DNA from: Pedobacter steynii
GTDB lineage: Bacteria; Bacteroidota; Bacteroidia; Sphingobacteriales; Sphingobacteriaceae
NCBI RefSeq assembly: GCF_900103665.1
Contig: NZ_FNGY01000007.1
Span: 475,013 to 539,012 of the forward strand
Reading direction: 5' to 3'
Length of the DNA stretch: 64,000 nucleotides
In this document: positions 16,501 through 24,248 of the stretch, in pieces
Layout: each line of letters starts with the position of its first letter
Position numbering within the stretch: the stretch's first letter is position 1
The notes under the pieces: model-generated
What the model was told of the DNA's origin: nothing
Seen by the model: the letters and a program-made list of their open reading frames with translations, nothing else
The model's database searches: none
Program-made: the position numbers and the translations under genes

Positions 16501-18819
16501 TTACAAAGTTACGGCTTCTTCAACATATTCCCGCAGTACTTTTGCAGCAGCGACCATTTCTGTCAATGCTTTTTTTGTTTCGTCCCAGTGTCTGGTCTTC
16601 AAACCGCAATCCGGATTCACCCAAAGTTGTGCCGAAGGAATCACAGCACGTGCCTTTTCCAACAGAAAAACCATCTCTTCTTTGGCCGGAACGCGGGGCG
16701 AATGAATATCGTAAACCCCTGGTCCTATTTCATTTGGATATTTAAAGTCGGCAAAAGCATCCAGTAACTCCATTTGAGAACGGGAACATTCAATTGTGAT
16801 GACATCCGCATCCATGTCTGCGATATTTTGAATAATGTCATTAAATTCAGAATAGCACATATGGGTATGAATTTGTGTTTCATCCTGTACTCCACTGGCA
16901 GAAATGCGGAAAGCACGTACTGCCCAATGCAAATAATTCTGCCAATCGGCCTTTCTCAAAGGCAAACCTTCGCGAATTGCAGGCTCATCAATCTGAATAA
17001 TTTTTATTCCTGCGCTTTCCAGATCCACCACCTCATCTCTGATCGCCAATGCAATCTGGGTACAGGTTTCGGAGCGTGGCTGATCATTACGTACAAAAGA
17101 CCATTGCAAAATCGTAACCGGACCGGTTAACATTCCTTTTACCCATTTATCCGTCAGCGATTGCGCAAAGGACGACCACCTGATCGTCATCGGTGCCGGA
17201 CGGTGAACATCTCCATAAATGATGGGTGGTTTCACACACCTGCTGCCATAACTTTGGACCCATCCATTTTTCGTGAAGGTAAATCCAGCCAGCTGCTCCC
17301 CAAAATATTCCACCATGTCATTGCGCTCAAATTCACCGTGAACGAGTACATCAATCCCTGTTTCTTCCTGAAAGATGATCGTTTCTTTCGTTTCCTTTTC
17401 AATCAGTGCATCATATGCTTCCTGACTCAGTTCTCCTTTTTTGAACCTGGCCCTCCAGCTTCTCACTTCTGCCGTTTGCGGAAATGAACCGATGGTGGTG
17501 GTCGGGAAGGAAGGTAATTTCAAGGCTTCTCTTTGAACAACACTTCTTGAGGCATAAGGATGCAAACGCTGCTCATCTTTTACAGTAATTCCTGACACCC
17601 TTTGTTTTACGCCAGGGTTATGGATTAAAGTTGAAGTTTTCCTGTTGTTATTCGCCTGGTCATTACTTTCCAGCTTCGCTTGTACCTGGGCATCGCCTTC
17701 CGCCAATTGCTTTAAGGTCACGATCTCTTCTACTTTCTGCTTCGCAAAAGATAGCCATTGTTTAATTTCAGGTGTTAGTGTAGCCTCATTGGTTTCCAGA
17801 TCAAGGTCACATGGAGAATGGATCAGGGAACAGGAAGGGCTAATGATCAGACGGCTCGCACCAATCTTTTCTTTTGCGGTTTCAACTAACTGAAGCGAAG
17901 CGCGGAAATCATTTTTCCAGATGTTGCGGCCATCCACCACACCGATAGAAAGGACAAGATTGGCGGGAATTGCAGCCAGCACCGTCGATAATTGTTCCGG
18001 ATTCCTCACAAGATCAATATGTAAAGCATGTACAGGAAGTCCAACGGTCAGTTCTGTATTGTCTTTTAAGGCCTCGAAATAGGTAGCCAGTAAAGTTTTA
18101 AGTTTAGGGAACTGTTTTTTGATCTCTGCATACACATATTTAAATGCCGCTTTATCTTTCTCTGTCAGGTCTAAAGAAAGGAATGGTTCATCAAACTGTA
18201 CCCATTCTACCTGTTGTGCTTCCAGTTTTTTAAGGATCTCGATGTAGACTGGTAATAGGTTTTTGATCAGGTCAATCCGATCAAAACCGGACTCTTTCTC
18301 TTTACCCAACAATAAGTAAGATACCGGGCCAATCAGGACTGGCTTGGTTTGAATGCCCAGTCTTTTGCTCTCATTGTATTCATCCAGCAATTTAGTGGAG
18401 AACAGTTTGAACTGTTGATCTTTGGTGAATTCCGGTACGATATAATGATAATTGGTATCAAACCATTTGGTCATTTCCATTGCCGTGATGTCCAATCCTT
18501 CTTTTTGATAACCTCTGGCCATCGCAAAGTAAAGGTCCAACTCTGTATTTGACTTGTTCAGGATCACCTCATGGTAACGCTTAGGAATGGCACCTACGGT
18601 AAGGGACAAATCCAATACCTGATCATAAAATGAGAAGTCGTTGGAAGGAATCAGGTCGATCCCTTTCTCTTTTTGCAGTTCCCAGTTCTGCCGGCGGATG
18701 TTTTTTCCTACCTGTACCAGATTTTGAAGGGTACTTTTCCCTGCCCAAAATTGCTCACAGGCTTTTTTGAGTTCTCTGTTACTACCTATACGCGGGTAGC
18801 CTAGATTGTTTGTTAGCAT
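16501..18819 (-). CDS. metE: Cobalamin-independent methionine synthase
   Basis: MetE transfers the methyl group of 5-methyltetrahydropteroyl-triglutamate to homocysteine without B12. The 772-residue length is typical. The N-terminal half opens with NNLGYPRIGSNRELKKACEQ in part. The catalytic half carries TTTIGSFPQT near 454. The zinc and homocysteine ligands are seen as HTHMCYSEFNDI (His and Cys near 650-652), IECSRSQMELL (Glu), and NPDCGLKTR near the C-terminus (Cys). A cobalamin riboswitch in the leader explains its control: when B12 is present, the B12-dependent enzyme would be used and metE turned off. The gene is followed by its own terminator and appears monocistronic. Confidence 0.97.
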   Translation of the reverse strand: MLTNNLGYPRIGSNRELKKACEQFWAGKSTLQNLVQVGKNIRRQNWELQKEKGIDLIPSNDFSFYDQVLDLSLTVGAIPKRYHEVILNKSNTELDLYFAMARGYQKEGLDITAMEMTKWFDTNYHYIVPEFTKDQQFKLFSTKLLDEYNESKRLGIQTKPVLIGPVSYLLLGKEKESGFDRIDLIKNLLPVYIEILKKLEAQQVEWVQFDEPFLSLDLTEKDKAAFKYVYAEIKKQFPKLKTLLATYFEALKDNTELTVGLPVHALHIDLVRNPEQLSTVLAAIPANLVLSIGVVDGRNIWKNDFRASLQLVETAKEKIGASRLIISPSCSLIHSPCDLDLETNEATLTPEIKQWLSFAKQKVEEIVTLKQLAEGDAQVQAKLESNDQANNNRKTSTLIHNPGVKQRVSGITVKDEQRLHPYASRSVVQREALKLPSFPTTTIGSFPQTAEVRSWRARFKKGELSQEAYDALIEKETKETIIFQEETGIDVLVHGEFERNDMVEYFGEQLAGFTFTKNGWVQSYGSRCVKPPIIYGDVHRPAPMTIRWSSFAQSLTDKWVKGMLTGPVTILQWSFVRNDQPRSETCTQIALAIRDEVVDLESAGIKIIQIDEPAIREGLPLRKADWQNYLHWAVRAFRISASGVQDETQIHTHMCYSEFNDIIQNIADMDADVITIECSRSQMELLDAFADFKYPNEIGPGVYDIHSPRVPAKEEMVFLLEKARAVIPSAQLWVNPDCGLKTRHWDETKKALTEMVAAAKVLREYVEEAVTL

Positions 18820-18995
18820 TGTCTTGCTTTTTAATTGATGAAAAGATCAGTTAAAAGTTCTTTGCTGAAATCGCAATGCGGTCGGGAAGAGAAAAAAAGG
18901 AAAAATAAATGTACAGACATACGCATTCCGAAGAAGGTATGTATTGAATATACACCTACCTGACCCATGCTTCAGATCGCGAAAGCATTGTCAAT
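18820..18995 (-). other. metE leader between riboswitch and start codon
   Basis: This holds the riboswitch expression platform. It is purine-rich on the plus strand (a run of A/G near 18895-18910), and I see no small gene in it. No clear terminator hairpin with a T-run was found, so control of translation is as likely as termination. Confidence 0.4.
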
Positions 18996-19180
18996 TCGGT
19001 AAAGGCAGGTCTCCTGACTTGTAACATTTTTACCATCCTTCCCATTCCAGGACTGGAACAGTGGATATTCTTGGGTAAAAACCTTTTTGTGTTACTTACA
19101 GTTGCGCGACAGCTCGTGATTTACACACGATTCCCTATTAATCTACAGCTAAGTAAAACCTCTTCCGGTTGATGAAGAAA
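18996..19180 (-). promoter_or_regulatory. Cobalamin riboswitch controlling metE
   Basis: Read on the minus strand, the leader of metE shows the cobalamin-aptamer landmarks in order: a GGTTTTAC-type start after CCGGAAGAG, AATAGGGAATCGTGTGTAAAT, the junction GAGCTGTCGCGCAACTGTAA, CCACTGTTCCAG, GGGAAGG, and the B12 box AAGTCAGGAGACCTGCC at 19004-19020. This is close to the consensus throughout. About 175 nt separate the B12 box from the metE start, enough for an expression platform; I did not resolve the alternative hairpin. Adenosylcobalamin binding should repress MetE. Confidence 0.95.
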
Positions 19181-19239
19181 TAAAGTAAAGAACTTATCAG
19201 CTATAAAGGTAAGGAAAAATCTAACTCCCCTGGTATACC

Positions 19240-20994
19240 TTAAGGGGCAATAGGCAAGGAAAAACAGAATCTACTGCCTTCACCCAATGCGCTTTCTACC
19301 CAGATCTTTCCACTTTCTGCTTCGATAAAATCTTTAGAGATGGCCAGTCCCAATCCCGATCCGGACTTGTTATTGCCATCTGTAGGCACCTGGAAATACT
19401 TATCAAATAGTCTCTTCTGATAGATTTCCTCAATTCCTTTTCCAAAATCACGTACAGAAAACTCGATGTCTTCTGCATTTTCGATCACCTGAATCACCAC
19501 TTTCGATTTCTCAGAACTGTAACGGAGTGCATTAGAGAGGAAGTTTACCAGTACCCAGGCTGTTTTTTCTACATCCACATTCACCTTGGGCAGGTTGTTC
19601 CTGCTGATCAGTTCCAGTTCAATGTTTTTCTGCTCTGCCTGAAAGCGTACAGAATCCATGGCATAGATCGCAATCTTGCGAGGGTCAGATTTCACGAAAT
19701 TCAGCTGCAGGTTTCCGGTTTCTACCTGCGCCAGGTCCAGCAATTCACTCGTGATCTTTAGCAGGCGGCCGCAATCTTCGCGGATGTGTTGCACCAGTTC
19801 TTTCTGTTCTACATTCATCATCCCTACCCGCTCGTCGTCCATCAGCTTTAAGCTCATTTTAATGGAAGAAATCGGGGTTTTCAATTCATGAGATACCGTA
19901 GCGATAAAATTGGTCTTCGCTTCATCCAGCTCTTTAAACTGCGTGATATTTTTTAAGATGTATACCTCTCCTGCGGCTCTTGCCGTCTGGTTCATGGCCA
20001 CATCCGTTTGCCCTTCGTAAACCGGCACCGTGATTTCCCTCTTTTCCAGCTGGAAATAAGATTCTTTATTGTCCGCGTAGATCTTCATGGCTTTCTCCGT
20101 CTGTTTGCCCTGAAGAATGCGGTTCAGCAAATCGTTCCTTTTCATTAACACTTCTGCATTCTGACCGACCACCGTTTCCCCGTCCAGGTTCAGCAGTTCT
20201 CCGGCAACCTTATTAAAAAAGAGAATTTCTTTCCGCTCATTCAAACCGATAATCGCATCCTGCATTTGCTCGATGATTGCTTCAATCCTTAATTTCTCCG
20301 ATTGAATTTTAGAAAGGTTACTATTTTCCCATTTATTGAGTTCATGGGCCATGGCATTGAAAGATACAGCAAGTTCAGCAAATTCATCAGAACCATTAAA
20401 TTCCAGGCGTTGTTTATAGTTTTTACGGCTGATTTCTCGGATCGCTTCTGAGAACTCCCTTAATGGATTGGCCACGAAACCCGGGAAATTAACGATAAAA
20501 GAAAACAGGATCAGAAAACAAATTGAAGCGGCAAAGATCACATACATGGCCGCTTTTTCTATCGCCTTTTGCGCATTGTCATTTTTGCGGACGATGGCAT
20601 CCATATTCAGTTTATCGATATGTCTCAATTCTGACCTCAGTATAGTCACTGCCCCCTGCATATCAGACAAGCTGGAAGCAGCGTTGCTGATCTCTCCATA
20701 AGCTTTGCGCAAGGTTGCAACCGCTTCCCCCTCCCCTTTTTCTGTCACGTTCTTTCCTTCCAGTTCCAGGTAGTTTTCAAAATCTTTCTTTGCTGCTGCA
20801 GAAAAGGGCAGTTGATGTTCATCCAATACCGCACGCATATTGCTCGTATAGTTCAAGGTTTCATAATTATCCTTCAGGATCACTTTGGAACTCAGCGAGA
20901 TTTTATTCATGTAAAACAAAGAAATTGCTCCAAAGAAGATAACCACCACGAATAGGAATCCGAATCCGAGGCGGAGTTTGGTTTTGATTTTCAT
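19240..20994 (-). CDS. Membrane sensor histidine kinase (HAMP-PAS-HisKA-HATPase), partner of the KdpD-like sensor
   Basis: This 584-residue kinase has transmembrane helices near 8-30 and 150-172 flanking a periplasmic domain, a HAMP domain (about 172-225), a PAS domain (about 232-350), the phospho-acceptor His369 in FIATVSHELKTPISS, and an ATPase domain with NFLSNALRYS (N box) and GSGLGLAISKDFIE (G boxes). It starts 75 nt after a KdpD-like protein that lacks a kinase, so it probably supplies the missing kinase for K+ signalling. The likely target is the NtrC-type regulator at 28368-29699 rather than an OmpR-type KdpE. Partner choice is inferred from gene order. Confidence 0.88.
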   Translation of the reverse strand: MKIKTKLRLGFGFLFVVVIFFGAISLFYMNKISLSSKVILKDNYETLNYTSNMRAVLDEHQLPFSAAAKKDFENYLELEGKNVTEKGEGEAVATLRKAYGEISNAASSLSDMQGAVTILRSELRHIDKLNMDAIVRKNDNAQKAIEKAAMYVIFAASICFLILFSFIVNFPGFVANPLREFSEAIREISRKNYKQRLEFNGSDEFAELAVSFNAMAHELNKWENSNLSKIQSEKLRIEAIIEQMQDAIIGLNERKEILFFNKVAGELLNLDGETVVGQNAEVLMKRNDLLNRILQGKQTEKAMKIYADNKESYFQLEKREITVPVYEGQTDVAMNQTARAAGEVYILKNITQFKELDEAKTNFIATVSHELKTPISSIKMSLKLMDDERVGMMNVEQKELVQHIREDCGRLLKITSELLDLAQVETGNLQLNFVKSDPRKIAIYAMDSVRFQAEQKNIELELISRNNLPKVNVDVEKTAWVLVNFLSNALRYSSEKSKVVIQVIENAEDIEFSVRDFGKGIEEIYQKRLFDKYFQVPTDGNNKSGSGLGLAISKDFIEAESGKIWVESALGEGSRFCFSLPIAP

Positions 20995-21069
20995 GACTCT
21001 ATTTATTAATACTTGTTTTTATATTTTAAAAGGGATACCCCTTGTATTTTCCTTATGTTATATGACCGG

Positions 21070-22197
21070 TTATGATAAAATCACCAGGTCCGTTTCTGTA
21101 GTAGAAATATGCTTCAGCAACTGGTTAAAGATTGCCGTTCGCATGATCACCTGAAAGAGGTTTAAATGCGGTTTTCCAATGCATATCGTTGTAATTTCTT
21201 TTTCATCTGCCATCTTTGTGATCGTGCCGGTAACATCATCACTCTTCACCTTAATCACCTCTGCACCCAGTTCGGTTGCCAGTTTGAAATTATTGATCAA
21301 ATGGCGCTGCAAATCTAATTTAATTCTGTCACCACTTTCCTTACTATTCTGCACATATAACACAATCCATGGAGAACGGTAATAGGAAGCCAGCCTCGCT
21401 GTTTTACGGATCACAATCTTAGCGGTTTTATTGTTGGTGGAGATACAGGCCATAAAGCGTTCCTGACGCAGTTTAATTTGCTTGGGGATTTCGATACTGA
21501 TCTTTCTTTCCACATGATGAGCCACTTCTTTTAGCGCCATTTCCCGCAATTGCAGGATCTTTTCCGATTGAAAAAAGTTGTCTAAGGCCCTGGAAATTTT
21601 GCTCTCATCATAGATCTTTCCGGCTTTCAGCCGATCGATCAGTTCATCGGCAGTTAAATCGATGTTTACAATTTCATCTGCCAGTTCTAATATCTTATCC
21701 GGAATCCTTTCTGTAATTGGAATTCCGGTGATCTTTTCGATCTCTTCATTCATGCTTTCCAGGTGCTGGATATTTACCGCCGAGATCACGCTGATCCCTG
21801 CTTCTAAAATATCGACTACATCCTGCCAGCGTTTGGTATTTTTACTACCTTCTATATTCGTATGGGCCAGTTCATCCACAATCACCACTTCCGGATGGAT
21901 GTTGATGATGCCCTGCACATCCATTTCTTCCAGTTCTTTGCCCTTATAAAAGATCTTTCTTCTGGGAATCACCGGAACCCCAGCCAGAAGCGCATGCGTT
22001 TCCAGTCTGTTGTGGGTTTCGATATAGCCAATCTGCAGGTCTATTCCATTTTTTAAGAGTGCATGGGATTCCTGCAGCATTCTGTAGGTTTTGCCCACTC
22101 CTGCACTCATACCGATATACACCTTAAATTTCCCTCTCCTTGACCTTTTCACCAGATCAAGAAAATCTTTTACAGAACCTGACTTATTTTCTTCCAT
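21070..22197 (-). CDS. kdpD: KdpD sensor half: N-terminal KdpD domain plus USP domain, no kinase
   Basis: Full KdpD is about 900 residues and ends in a histidine kinase. This protein is 375 residues and stops after the sensing part. The KdpD domain (about 20-230) has a Walker A motif, GMSAGVGKT (29-37), and a Walker B-like VVIVDELAHTN (about 104-114), followed by NIQHLESMNEEIEKITG. A universal-stress-like domain fills about 250-375 (MACISTNNKTAKIVIRKTARL and TICIGKPHLNLF). There are no membrane helices and no HisKA. It is likely to sense K+ or ATP state in the cytoplasm and act on the kinase encoded next. The split is clean, with its own start and stop, so it is not a frameshift artefact. Confidence 0.93.
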   Translation of the reverse strand: MEENKSGSVKDFLDLVKRSRRGKFKVYIGMSAGVGKTYRMLQESHALLKNGIDLQIGYIETHNRLETHALLAGVPVIPRRKIFYKGKELEEMDVQGIINIHPEVVIVDELAHTNIEGSKNTKRWQDVVDILEAGISVISAVNIQHLESMNEEIEKITGIPITERIPDKILELADEIVNIDLTADELIDRLKAGKIYDESKISRALDNFFQSEKILQLREMALKEVAHHVERKISIEIPKQIKLRQERFMACISTNNKTAKIVIRKTARLASYYRSPWIVLYVQNSKESGDRIKLDLQRHLINNFKLATELGAEVIKVKSDDVTGTITKMADEKEITTICIGKPHLNLFQVIMRTAIFNQLLKHISTTETDLVILS

Positions 22198-22203
22198 TGC
22201 TGT

Positions 22204-22326
22204 TTACCATTTAAGAATCACATAGTCCTTACTTACCAAATACCACAGCGCCGCAAGCAGCACTAAACCAACACTTAACAGGGGGATAAGTTTAATTGAA
22301 CGTGTATTATAGTTTCTCTTTTCCAT
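22204..22326 (-). CDS. 40-residue single-span membrane protein in the kdp operon
   Basis: A small open frame (MEKRNYNTRSIKLIPLLSVG...) encodes 40 residues: a basic N-terminus, one strong hydrophobic span (about residues 12-31) and a short tail ending in VILKW. An in-frame Met 12 nt upstream would add MILL. It lies 7 nt before kdpD on the same strand, between the porin and kdpD, with spacing typical of a translated operon member. I recognise no family. It may be a small subunit or a tether for KdpD or the kinase; no direct evidence of function is visible. Confidence 0.55.
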   Translation of the reverse strand: MEKRNYNTRSIKLIPLLSVGLVLLAALWYLVSKDYVILKW

Positions 22327-22355
22327 GAGGAGGATCATTATATTTTTTTATAGAT

Positions 22356-22446
22356 ACCTGTCATTCCGGGCTGCGCCTGATTGCGTTGTGATGGAATGAT
22401 GTCCTGATCGCTTTCAGGTTCAGCACACCGGTCCGGAATGACAGGT
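22356..22446. repeat. Palindromic intergenic element with 14-bp perfect arms
   Basis: ACCTGTCATTCCGG at 22356-22369 is matched exactly by its reverse complement at 22433-22446, enclosing 63 nt. The interior holds a smaller stem (CCTGA / TCAGG, near 22412-22427). The layout resembles a REP-like or miniature mobile palindrome that could fold into a branched structure. It sits 17 nt past the porin stop codon. Confidence 0.6.
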
Positions 22447-22462
22447 AAATCTTTATCTGTTT

Positions 22463-23533
22463 TTAGAACGATACCGCAATACTTGCCGTCATTGCCGCAT
22501 TATAATTTACTGCACTTTGTTCGCGAACAAAGATTTTATCTTTACTATCATAAACTTTTCCTTCCAGTCTGACTACCGCATTTGGGAATGGTGCATAATC
22601 CACATTCAGCGAATAACCAGTAGTTTTAAACCCGTTAGTTGTTCCTGTTGCTATAAAAACACCATTTTTATCCTGGTAATGTTCTACCCTGCCTGCCAGT
22701 GCCCAATTGCTGTTAAACCGATACTGAGCAATAGCTACAGGTGAAAACACTTCATTCTTCGCGGAACTTCCTTTGGCTTTCTGCTGCGTTCCGTAATCAA
22801 TTCCAAGTGTTACACCAAAATGATCTGTGACCTGAAAAATTCCATATACATTATGGTAAAAACGACGGACACGAACAGAATCTGCACCTTCAGTTCCTAA
22901 GAAATTACTGTAGTTTACCGTAATTTTATCGGTAGGTTTCCAGGTTAACTGAACACCTCCCGCAGGCTGACTGTTTGCATTCTGACGGTTGATGCGCTGC
23001 CACCCATTCAGGTAAAGTGCTGTTGCCGTAAATTTACCATCATTGGTACCATAAGTAAGCTTAGCTCCGGATTCATAGTATGGTGTATTTTCCGAAGAGA
23101 TGTTTCTGGTCAGTACCCAGCAATCTTTTGATACGGCACTTTCAAAACCGATATGAGAAGAGAAAATCCCCGCGTCGATCCAAAGGTTTGCGGTTTTAGA
23201 AATCTTGATCCCCGCGTTTGCTTCCAGCACATTTTTTAATACACCCGGCTCGGCCGCTAAATTCGCATTCGAATAGGTTCCTGCCATCAGTGCCACATTT
23301 GCTCTGATGTTTCCATTGTCGTAACTACCTTTGATAAATCCCAGGTTTAAGTTCACTTCGTTATGACGGTTATGGGAGTAGATAAATCCCGGTCTGTTGT
23401 TATCTGATGGTTTATTAAAGTCGTATCCATAGTAAGTTTCCAGGTAACCTGTTACTTTAATTTTAGATTCTTCCTGTCCGTAAGAGCATAGTGCAGTACC
23501 TAATACTGCTGATAATGTAAGTAGTTTCTTCAT
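22463..23533 (-). CDS. OmpL-like beta-barrel porin of the kdp operon
   Basis: This 356-residue protein has a signal peptide (about 1-19, ending CSYGQ) and then alternating strands of an outer-membrane porin, closing with NAAMTASIAVSF and a terminal Phe. Segments such as VTGYLETYYGYDFNKP, RHNEVNLNLGFI and DCWVLTRNISSENTPYYESG are characteristic of the Bbp2/OmpL-like porins of Bacteroidota. It lies between kdpC and kdpD on the same strand, so it is probably induced with the K+ pump and would let K+ cross the outer membrane when it is scarce. Ion selectivity cannot be read from the sequence. Confidence 0.85.
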   Translation of the reverse strand: MKKLLTLSAVLGTALCSYGQEESKIKVTGYLETYYGYDFNKPSDNNRPGFIYSHNRHNEVNLNLGFIKGSYDNGNIRANVALMAGTYSNANLAAEPGVLKNVLEANAGIKISKTANLWIDAGIFSSHIGFESAVSKDCWVLTRNISSENTPYYESGAKLTYGTNDGKFTATALYLNGWQRINRQNANSQPAGGVQLTWKPTDKITVNYSNFLGTEGADSVRVRRFYHNVYGIFQVTDHFGVTLGIDYGTQQKAKGSSAKNEVFSPVAIAQYRFNSNWALAGRVEHYQDKNGVFIATGTTNGFKTTGYSLNVDYAPFPNAVVRLEGKVYDSKDKIFVREQSAVNYNAAMTASIAVSF

Positions 23534-23635
23534 GTCAATTTTTATTCTTTTGTATCTTTTTTATTTCCCGTTTAGCTGCCTTTTCCAGATTCGGCAAACG
23601 CATCTGGATTGGGCAGCACCATCGGGCGGGGGGAA

Positions 23636-24202
23636 TTATTTTTTCAACTCGTCAAGGGCAACATTCAGTTTTAGCACGTTCACTTTGGAAGGGCCAAATA
23701 AACCAAACAAAGGGCCTTCGGTATTTTTCACTACCGCCTCAGCTACTACTCGTTCGTCGAGCTTGCGGTACGCCGCTACTCTTTTGATCTGCATGATTGC
23801 TCCTGCTTCTGAAATGTCAGGGTCAAGACCACTACTGGAAGCGGTCACCATATCCGCAGGGATATCAGATTTTTTCAGGTAAGGGTGGTATTTTAGCAGC
23901 GTATCAATCCTTCCGGAAACATCTTTCAGATAATCTGCGTTTGATGGTCCTTTGTTAGAACCTCCTGAACCTGCTGCATTATAGCCTACGGCTGATGGTC
24001 TTCCCCAGAAATATTCCGGTTTGGTAAAGGACTGACCGATGAGCGCATAACCGACTACTTTACCATTTTTGGTTACTTTTTCACCACTTCCTTCACCCGG
24101 GGTAAATTTCCCTGCATAGGCGATGGCTAATGGATAGATGACACATAACAGTACCATAAGTACTCCTGTTAATCGTAGCGATTGTATGATGTATTTTTTC
24201 AT
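23636..24202 (-). CDS. kdpC: Potassium-transporting ATPase subunit C
   Basis: KdpC is the single-span subunit that stabilises the KdpFABC K+ pump and raises ATP affinity. The N-terminal membrane helix is at about 8-30 (LRLTGVLMVLLCVIYPLAI). The periplasmic part carries the family motifs LIGQSFTKPEYFWGRPSA, then SSGLDPDISEAGAIMQIKRVA (in part) and LNVALDEL near the end. At 188 residues it is of normal length. It begins 46 nt after the kdpB stop. The protein is intact. Confidence 0.96.
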   Translation of the reverse strand: MKKYIIQSLRLTGVLMVLLCVIYPLAIAYAGKFTPGEGSGEKVTKNGKVVGYALIGQSFTKPEYFWGRPSAVGYNAAGSGGSNKGPSNADYLKDVSGRIDTLLKYHPYLKKSDIPADMVTASSSGLDPDISEAGAIMQIKRVAAYRKLDERVVAEAVVKNTEGPLFGLFGPSKVNVLKLNVALDELKK

Positions 24203-24248
24203 GACTTTTTTTATTTATTTCAATGATCTTTTTCTATGAATCCGGCAA

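Noticed and set aside
19240..22197. KdpD broken by a frameshift
   Set aside because: The KdpD half ends cleanly after its USP domain, and the following kinase has its own start, two membrane helices, HAMP and PAS domains, unlike the C-terminal half of KdpD.
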